Source: an uncultured Thermoanaerobacterales bacterium
GTDB taxonomy: Bacteria; Bacillota; Clostridia; Christensenellales; UBA1242
DNA: 30,444 bases
NCBI GenBank assembly: GCA_949840475.1
Contig: CATKXA010000003.1
Location: 1-30,444, forward strand
Direction: 5' to 3'
Shown: one piece after another, positions 25,421-30,444 of the stretch
Position numbering within the stretch: position 1 is the stretch's first letter
Layout of the letters: each line of letters opens with the position of its first letter
The notes under the pieces: generated by a model
The model's database searches: none
Told to the model about the DNA's origin: nothing
The model's input: the letters and a program-made list of their open reading frames with translations, nothing else
Position numbers and translations under genes: made by a program

Positions 25421-27943
25421 ATGGCTAAAAAACATGATTATAGTAGTGAATATGAGAAAATAGTAGATAATACTAAGATTATTCCAGTAGAAATTGAAAC
25501 AGAAATGAAAAAATCGTTCATGGCATATGCTATGGCGGTTAACGTTTCTCGTGCCATTCCTGATGTTAGAGATGGTTTAAAACCAGTACATAGACGTATA
25601 CTTTACTCTATGAGTGAAAATGGCTTATTTAGCGACAAGCCATTCAGAAAATGTGCTACAACTGTCGGTGATGTGCTTGGTAGATACCACCCACACGGCG
25701 ACTCAGCGGTATATGGTGCGTTGGTTCGTTTAGCACAGGATTTCTCTATCCGTTGTCCACTTGTTGACGGTCACGGTAACTTTGGTTCAGTCGACGGAGA
25801 CCCTCCAGCAGCTTATCGTTATACAGAAGCAAGGCTTTCAAAAATTGCTGCGGAGCTACTTAGAGATATTGATAAAAACACTGTTGATTTTGTTCCTAAC
25901 TTTGATGATACTAGGCAACAACCAGTAGTACTACCAGCAAGGTTTCCAAACCTACTTGTTAATGGTTCAGACGGTATTGCCGTTGGTATGGCTACAAACA
26001 TTCCGCCTCATAACCTAGGTGAGGTTATTGATGCGACTATTGCACAAATTCACAACCCAGACATTTCTATCGAAGAGCTTATCGAGATTCTTCCAGCCCC
26101 AGACTATCCAACTGGTGGCATAATTATGGGAACAAAGAATGTCGCTAACGCTTACGCTACTGGTAAAGGCAGCATTGTTGTTCGTGCTAAAACTGATATT
26201 GAAGAAGATGGAAACCGTTCAAGAATTATTGTTACAGAAATCCCATACCAAGTAAACAAAGCTGAGCTTATTGTTGCTATTGCTGACCTTGTTAAAAACA
26301 AGAGAGTAGAAGGCATTGCAGACATTAAAGAAGAGTCAGACAAAAAGGGTATGCGTATTGTTATTGAAATCAAAAAAGATTATCAACCACAAGTCGTTTT
26401 GAACTATTTATACAAGCATACTGCTCTTCAAACTAGCTATGGTATCACATTCCTAGCACTAATTGACGGCACTCCTAAGATTTTAAATCTTAAACAAATT
26501 CTAGGGGCTTACATTGAGCACCAAAAAGACGTAGTTGTTCGTCGTACTCGCTTTGATTTAAACAGAGCTGAAGAAAGAGAGCATATTGTTAAAGGTCTTG
26601 TTATTGCGTTAGCAAATATTGATGACGTTATTAGAATTATCAAAAGTTCAGCAGACAGACAAGATGCTTCAGCGAAGCTTCAAGAGAGCTTCTTGCTTTC
26701 TGACAAACAAGCTGTTGCTATCCTTGACATGCGTTTACAACGTCTAACAAGCTTAGAGGTAGAAAAGCTAAAAGCTGAACAAGAAGAACTAAATAAAACT
26801 ATTGTTGAACTTAAAGGTATTTTAGCTAGCGACGAAAAGATTAAAACTATCATTGCAACCGAGCTTACAGAAATTAAAGAAAAATACAATAACCCACGTA
26901 AGTCTGAAATCAGCCTAGACTATTCAGATATCAATATTGCAGACTTAATTGAAAAAGAAGACGTAGTAATATCTATGACTCACTTTGGTTATATTAAACG
27001 TATCCCAGTTACTGAATACAGAAGCCAACATCGTGGCGGAATGGGTGCCATTGCTCACAAGGCTAAGGAAGAGGACTTTGTTGAAAACATGTTCATTTCT
27101 AGCACGCATGACGACATTATGTTCTTTAGTAATAAGGGTAAGGTTTACACAATCAAGGGTTATGAAATACCTGAAGGTCAAAAACAAGCCAAAGGCAGAG
27201 CTATTGTAAACTTATTAGAGTTATCAACTGGCGAAAAGATAAATGCCATTGTGCCAATGACTAAACAGACTGACGGATATTTAGTAATGGCAACTAAGGG
27301 CGGTATGATTAAAAAGACAGCTCTTAAAGAGTATGAAAACATCCGTAAGGGCGGAAAGATTGCAATATCTTTAGCTGAGGGTGATGAGCTTATAAGCGTT
27401 CAATTCTCTAACGGCAAAGACTTAATTATGGTGGCTTCAAACGAAGGCAAATGTATTAAGTTTAGTGAAGACGATGTCAGACCTCTTGGTAGAGATACAA
27501 TGGGTGTTAGAGCTATTGATTTATCTGATGACGATTACCTTGTTGACATGATTGTTCTAAAAGAAGGCTATGACATACTGACTGTTTCACAAAATGGCTA
27601 CGGTAAACGTGCACCTCAAGAAGAGTATAGATTGCAAGGTAGAAGAGGTAAAGGTGTCAAAGCTGGTGTATTCAACAATAAGACTGGTAGACTTGTTAAC
27701 TTAAAACAAGTTAGCGAAGAAGAAGATATAATGATTATTGCTGACAATGGCGTTATTATTAGAACTCCTGCTAAAGACGTGAGCAAGATTGGTCGTGACA
27801 CTATTGGTGTTAAAGTTATGAGGCTTAAAGACGGAGCAAATGTTATGTGCGTGGCAATAGCTGACCATATAGCAGAAGATATGACAGGCGACGGCGACTC
27901 TGAGCCAATTATTGTTGATGATACAATTACTGAAGAAGAGTAA
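25421..27943 (+). CDS. gyrA: DNA gyrase subunit A
   Basis: An 840-residue subunit that cuts and rejoins DNA. The catalytic Tyr is Tyr134 in 'AAYRYTEARLS'. The quinolone-interacting region is 'HPHGDSAVYGALVRLAQ', with Ser at the position of E. coli Ser83 and Gly99 at that of Asp87, which is usually acidic. The C-terminal beta-pinwheel begins with the GyrA box 'QHRGGMGAIAHKAKEED' (near 530) and has several related blades ('RRGKGVKAG', 'IGRDTIGVKVM'). It is co-transcribed with gyrB and ends at a bidirectional terminator. Confidence 0.97.
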   Translation: MAKKHDYSSEYEKIVDNTKIIPVEIETEMKKSFMAYAMAVNVSRAIPDVRDGLKPVHRRILYSMSENGLFSDKPFRKCATTVGDVLGRYHPHGDSAVYGALVRLAQDFSIRCPLVDGHGNFGSVDGDPPAAYRYTEARLSKIAAELLRDIDKNTVDFVPNFDDTRQQPVVLPARFPNLLVNGSDGIAVGMATNIPPHNLGEVIDATIAQIHNPDISIEELIEILPAPDYPTGGIIMGTKNVANAYATGKGSIVVRAKTDIEEDGNRSRIIVTEIPYQVNKAELIVAIADLVKNKRVEGIADIKEESDKKGMRIVIEIKKDYQPQVVLNYLYKHTALQTSYGITFLALIDGTPKILNLKQILGAYIEHQKDVVVRRTRFDLNRAEEREHIVKGLVIALANIDDVIRIIKSSADRQDASAKLQESFLLSDKQAVAILDMRLQRLTSLEVEKLKAEQEELNKTIVELKGILASDEKIKTIIATELTEIKEKYNNPRKSEISLDYSDINIADLIEKEDVVISMTHFGYIKRIPVTEYRSQHRGGMGAIAHKAKEEDFVENMFISSTHDDIMFFSNKGKVYTIKGYEIPEGQKQAKGRAIVNLLELSTGEKINAIVPMTKQTDGYLVMATKGGMIKKTALKEYENIRKGGKIAISLAEGDELISVQFSNGKDLIMVASNEGKCIKFSEDDVRPLGRDTMGVRAIDLSDDDYLVDMIVLKEGYDILTVSQNGYGKRAPQEEYRLQGRRGKGVKAGVFNNKTGRLVNLKQVSEEEDIMIIADNGVIIRTPAKDVSKIGRDTIGVKVMRLKDGANVMCVAIADHIAEDMTGDGDSEPIIVDDTITEEE

Positions 27944-27954
27944 AATAGTTAAAC

Positions 27955-27989
27955 AGTAAAAAAAGAGGCAAATAAGCCTCTTTTTTACT
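27955..27989. terminator. Bidirectional terminator after gyrA
   Basis: The stem GAGGC/GCCTC has an AAATAA loop and extends through an A7 run against a T6 run. It is shared by gyrA and the convergent HTH gene. Confidence 0.87.
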
Positions 27990-27998
27990 ATTTAGTTA

Positions 27999-28238
27999 TT
28001 AATCAAAGATATTGTCCTCATTGAATATTGGAGAGTCGAAGAACTCTTTTAGTGTGATATTAAGCCCCATACACAAGTCATAAATTGATGTAATTGTAAC
28101 TGAATTGGCTCTTGCATTTATTATTGTACTGATTGTAGATTGAGGGATACCAGTGGCTTTAAATATCGCATACTGAGTTATGCCTTTTTGTTTAATAAGT
28201 TCTTTTAATCTTTTAGCTATTCCGCTCGATAATTTCAT
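27999..28238 (-). CDS. Small XRE-family HTH regulator (module B)
   Basis: A 79-residue protein made of one Cro/C1-type helix-turn-helix domain ('QYAIFKATGIPQSTISTII' is the turn and recognition helix, about 24-42) and a short acidic tail ending 'NEDNIFD'. The frame can be read back to 28409, but that would cross the divergent gene and its promoter; the ATG at 28238 with an AGGGAG site is the better start. Compared with the 22516-22767 protein, 'GI' + 'I-N-x-R' + 'VT-x-T' and the '-x-F-x-x-F/L' tail positions agree. It is convergent with gyrA and divergent from a SLOG gene, as in module A. Confidence 0.87.
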   Translation of the reverse strand: MKLSSGIAKRLKELIKQKGITQYAIFKATGIPQSTISTIINARANSVTITSIYDLCMGLNITLKEFFDSPIFNEDNIFD

Positions 28239-28302
28239 AAACCGGTTGCTCCCTATATCCTTTTTAAGTTTATGAAAAATTTCCGCAAAACTACTCCGGC
28301 AG

Positions 28303-28316
28303 ATTGAATATTCGAT
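28303..28316. promoter_or_regulatory. Near-palindrome over the SLOG gene B promoter
   Basis: ATTGAATATTCGAT contains the perfect 8-bp palindrome GAATATTC (28306-28313), with one mismatched pair in the flanks, and overlaps the -35 of the SLOG promoter. It is a candidate operator for the divergent HTH protein. A second short palindrome, AACCGGTT (28240-28247), lies in the HTH gene leader. Confidence 0.4.
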
Positions 28317-28331
28317 AATTTGTAGTATAAT
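28304..28331 (+). promoter_or_regulatory. Promoter of SLOG gene B (leaderless)
   Basis: TTGAAT (28304-28309), 16 bp, TATAAT (28326-28331), then 6 nt to the ATG at 28338. No ribosome site is present, so the mRNA is predicted to start at the start codon. Confidence 0.65.
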
Positions 28332-28337
28332 ATATTT

Positions 28338-28808
28338 ATGGGAAAAGTCGAAAGAGATAAAGCGTGTGCATTCGTTGGAAAAAGTGATGATGAGCTGTCT
28401 ATTAATCAAATTTTAAAGCTTGCATCTGTTATAAAAAATTTAATAATCAGCGGAACAAAATATTTTTTGTTTGGCGAGTATCCTGGTTTTGAAGGTGTTT
28501 GTTATAAAATTATAAGTGATTACAAAAATGAATTCAAAGATATTAAACGCATATTAGTTTTAGAAGATGAGAACTGGGATAAAGAAAGTTTTGGCTTTCC
28601 GTCATATTTGACTAGTAAAGATTATGATAATATCATTTACATAAAGCATAAGAACACTAATTGGTATAGAAAATTGTACACTAGAAAGTTAATGATAGAT
28701 AGTAGCGACACAGTTATTATAAATTATCAGCATAATGACCCGTTAGAAATTGGAAACTTATGTAAACAATACTTAGATGAATTTAACAAAACAGTTTATG
28801 AAATATAA
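28338..28808 (+). CDS. SLOG-superfamily protein, degenerate (module B)
   Basis: A 156-residue paralogue of the module A SLOG protein. Matching parts are 'CAFVGKSDDELS' (in place of the GHR start), 'IKNLIISGTKYFLFGEYPGF' against IKHLILSGYSTFLFGELGEF, 'KNEFKDIKRILVLED', and 'YTRKLMIDSSDTVIINY' near 115-132. The terminal Gly-Gly-Thr of typical SLOG proteins is absent ('HNDPLEIGN' instead). The fold is probably a Rossmann-like nucleotide-binding one; the function is unknown. The gene is divergent from an HTH gene and followed by its own strong terminator, making a compact two-gene cassette. Confidence 0.75.
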   Translation: MGKVERDKACAFVGKSDDELSINQILKLASVIKNLIISGTKYFLFGEYPGFEGVCYKIISDYKNEFKDIKRILVLEDENWDKESFGFPSYLTSKDYDNIIYIKHKNTNWYRKLYTRKLMIDSSDTVIINYQHNDPLEIGNLCKQYLDEFNKTVYEI

Positions 28809-28809
28809 G

Positions 28810-28833
28810 ATTTGGCAGTCGCCAAATTTTTTT
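28810..28833 (+). terminator. Terminator of SLOG gene B
   Basis: The stem ATTTGGC/GCCAAAT has an AGTC loop and is followed by seven T, starting 2 nt after the stop codon. Confidence 0.88.
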
Positions 28834-28984
28834 GTTTTTTAAAAAAATGTTAAAAACGTAAAATAAAAAATTACTTTTAACAAAATACAAAAAAATGTAA
28901 TTCTCATATTACAAAAATTTAAAAATTCCTACTAAAAAATAAAGTTTTTTTTAATTTGTGCAAAATATCCAAAAAATGGCAAAA
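28834..28984. other. AT-rich intergenic stretch before nrdD
   Basis: This stretch is extremely A/T rich with many A-runs. It holds one inverted repeat TGTAAT-tctcat-ATTACA (28896-28913). I see no gene, RNA or further motif in it; A-tracts here may bend DNA upstream of the nrdD promoter. Confidence 0.5.
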
Positions 28985-29000
28985 ACACAATATATAGTGT
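28985..29000. promoter_or_regulatory. NrdR box
   Basis: ACACAATATATAGTGT matches the known NrdR consensus (acaCwAtATaTwGtgt) at every position. NrdR is the dATP/ATP-sensing repressor of ribonucleotide reductase genes. The box lies 7 bp upstream of the nrdD -35. The usual second box is not clear; only a poor match lies near 29020. Confidence 0.85.
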
Positions 29001-29007
29001 CTAAAAG

Positions 29008-29036
29008 TTGACCGAGGGTACAAGATATGCCATAAT
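29008..29036 (+). promoter_or_regulatory. Promoter of nrdD
   Basis: TTGACC (29008-29013), 17 bp, CATAAT (29031-29036), placed just after the NrdR box. Confidence 0.75.
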
Positions 29037-29067
29037 TGCTGCTGTAATCACTTATGGAGGAAATATA

Positions 29068-30444
29068 ATGAAAGTAATTAAGAGAAATGAAGACATTGTA
29101 GACTTCGACCAAGAAAAGATAAAAAAAGCAATAGGGCAAGCCAATATAAATGTTAAAAAGAATGAGAGGGCTACAGATGAGGAAATCAAAGAAATCATAG
29201 CAGAAATCATATCTCTTAATAAAAAGAGGATGCTTGTAGAAGACATTCAAGACTTCATTGAGGAGAAGCTAATGGAGTTTGGACATTACGAGCTTGCTAA
29301 ACACTATATTATATATAGATGGAATAGGGCTTTAATTAGAAAAGCCAACACAACAGATGAGACAATATTAACGCTTGTTAAAAATAGTAATAAAGAAGTA
29401 GCGGAAGAAAATTCTAACAAGAATGCAATGGTTGCAAGCACTCAGCGTGACCTCATTGCAGGCGAGGTTAGTAGAGATATTACAAGAAGGCTTCTCTTGC
29501 CTCAAGATATTTCAGAAGCTCATGTTAATGGAGTTTTGCACTTTCATGACGCTGACTATTTTATTCAGCCAATTTTTAACTGTTGTTTAATAAATATTAA
29601 AGATATGCTTGAAAATGGGACCATGATGAATGGTAAACTTATTGAAAAACCAAAGAGTTTCCAAGTTGCATGTACTGTAACTACTCAAATTATTGCAGCA
29701 GTTGCAAGTTCACAATATGGTGGTCAAAGTGTTGACATTAGACATCTTGGTAAATTCTTAAGAATTAGTAAAAATAAATTTGAAAAGCAATTTAAAGAGA
29801 CTCTTCCAAACCTATCTGATGCGGATTTAAAAATGCTTGTTGACAAGAGGTTAAAAGAAGAACTTACTGCTGGTGTTCAAACTATTCAATATCAAATAAA
29901 TACTTTGATGACAACAAAAGGTCAATCTCCGTTTGTTACAATGTTTTTATACCTTGACAAAGACGATGAATATCTTGAAGAAGTAGCAATGATAATTGAA
30001 GAAATACTAATTCAAAGATATAAGGGTATTAAAAATGAAAAAGGGGTGTATATTACTCCAGCATTCCCAAAACTTATTTATGTGCTTGATGAAATAAACA
30101 ACCTTTCTGGCGGTAAATACGATTATATAACTAAACTTGCTTGTAAATGTTCAGCTAAAAGATTATACCCTGACTACATTTCTGCTAAAAAGATGCGCGA
30201 GATTTATGAGAATAACGTGTTTAGCTGTATGGGCTGTAGAAGCTTTTTGTCGCCATGGAAAGACGAAAATGGCAACTATAAGTTTGAAGGCAGATTCAAT
30301 CAAGGCGTAGTAAGTATAAATCTTCCTCAAGTTGCAATAGTTGCTAACGGGGACGAGAAAAAGTTCTGGAAGCTTCTTGATGAGAGACTAGAGCTTTGCT
30401 TCAAAGCGTTAATGGTAAGACATAATGCACTTAAAGGCACTATC
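29068..30444 (+). CDS. nrdD: Anaerobic (class III) ribonucleoside-triphosphate reductase, partial
   Basis: The first 459 residues are seen; the gene runs off the right edge. An N-terminal ATP-cone (about 1-90, 'MKVIKRNEDIVDFDQEKIKK') senses ATP/dATP. The catalytic domain shows 'HFHDADYF', 'QIIAAVASSQYGGQSVD' and the active-site 'CMGCRSFLSPW' with Cys387 and Cys390. The glycyl-radical region lies beyond the window. The enzyme reduces NTPs to dNTPs without oxygen after activation by NrdG, which marks an anaerobic lifestyle. The start has a GGAGG site 7 nt upstream. A NrdR box and a good promoter precede it. Confidence 0.96.
   Translation, partial: MKVIKRNEDIVDFDQEKIKKAIGQANINVKKNERATDEEIKEIIAEIISLNKKRMLVEDIQDFIEEKLMEFGHYELAKHYIIYRWNRALIRKANTTDETILTLVKNSNKEVAEENSNKNAMVASTQRDLIAGEVSRDITRRLLLPQDISEAHVNGVLHFHDADYFIQPIFNCCLINIKDMLENGTMMNGKLIEKPKSFQVACTVTTQIIAAVASSQYGGQSVDIRHLGKFLRISKNKFEKQFKETLPNLSDADLKMLVDKRLKEELTAGVQTIQYQINTLMTTKGQSPFVTMFLYLDKDDEYLEEVAMIIEEILIQRYKGIKNEKGVYITPAFPKLIYVLDEINNLSGGKYDYITKLACKCSAKRLYPDYISAKKMREIYENNVFSCMGCRSFLSPWKDENGNYKFEGRFNQGVVSINLPQVAIVANGDEKKFWKLLDERLELCFKALMVRHNALKGTI

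Noticed and set aside
28239..28409. N-terminal extension of the module B HTH protein
   Set aside because: It would cross the divergent SLOG gene and its promoter, and the extra residues do not resemble the HTH family or the module A protein.
28953..28973. Possible second NrdR box upstream of the first
   Set aside because: It agrees with the consensus only in the A/T core, and the flanking half-sites do not match.
28951..29250. Minus-strand open frames over the nrdD start
   Set aside because: They overlap the unmistakable ATP-cone of nrdD and the NrdR box and promoter; their Phe/Ile-rich composition is the antisense of Lys/Glu-rich coding.
1..30444. CRISPR arrays, tRNA or rRNA genes, transposases
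   Set aside because: I saw no regularly spaced repeats, no cloverleaf-like or rRNA sequence, and no transposase-like frame in the window.

Overview
The window comes from a low-GC, probably anaerobic Bacillota (Clostridia-like) chromosome, next to the replication origin. The evidence is the gene set rpmH, rnpA, yidD, yidC, jag, mnmE, mnmG, dnaA, dnaN, recF, gyrB and gyrA, together with a class III anaerobic ribonucleotide reductase, strong AGGAGG-type ribosome binding sites and consensus SigA-type promoters. No species can be named from the sequence. There is no gene-free stretch longer than 300 bases.

Layout. At 1-1299 (minus) lie a MarR-type regulator and the start of an ABC exporter that runs off the left edge, with a palindromic operator over the promoter. 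At 1491-6122 (plus) is a very large secreted M4 metalloprotease with a C-terminal membrane anchor. At 6159-6431 (minus) is an HU protein. At 6669-10355 (plus) is an amino-sugar operon: a stand-alone GlmU acetyltransferase domain, GlmM and GlmS, which leads to UDP-GlcNAc for the cell wall. At 10385-15037 (minus) is a tRNA U34 modification cluster, mnmE and mnmG with an ATP-grasp gene between them, plus a hypothetical gene with its own perfect promoter. At 15129-17922 (minus) is rpmH-rnpA-yidD-yidC-jag. At 18074-21291 (minus) is dnaA-dnaN-membrane protein. From 21398 rightward the core genes are on plus: recF, gyrB, gyrA and the start of nrdD behind a NrdR box.

The most unusual content is a pair of small two-gene cassettes, one on each side of gyrB-gyrA. 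Each has a short XRE-type HTH gene on minus, ending against the terminator of the preceding plus-strand gene, and a divergent gene for a small degenerate SLOG-superfamily protein. The two HTH proteins resemble each other, and so do the two SLOG proteins. They look like two copies of one self-regulated, nucleotide-sensing-type module.

Other notable points are that dnaA-dnaN is divergent from recF-gyrBA with no recognisable DnaA-box cluster; that mnmE, recF and the second SLOG gene have promoters implying leaderless mRNAs; that palindromic ACGCGT repeats lie upstream of gyrB; that YidC has a large extracellular insertion and Lys in place of its usual groove Arg; and that GyrA has Gly at the position equivalent to E. 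coli Asp87.
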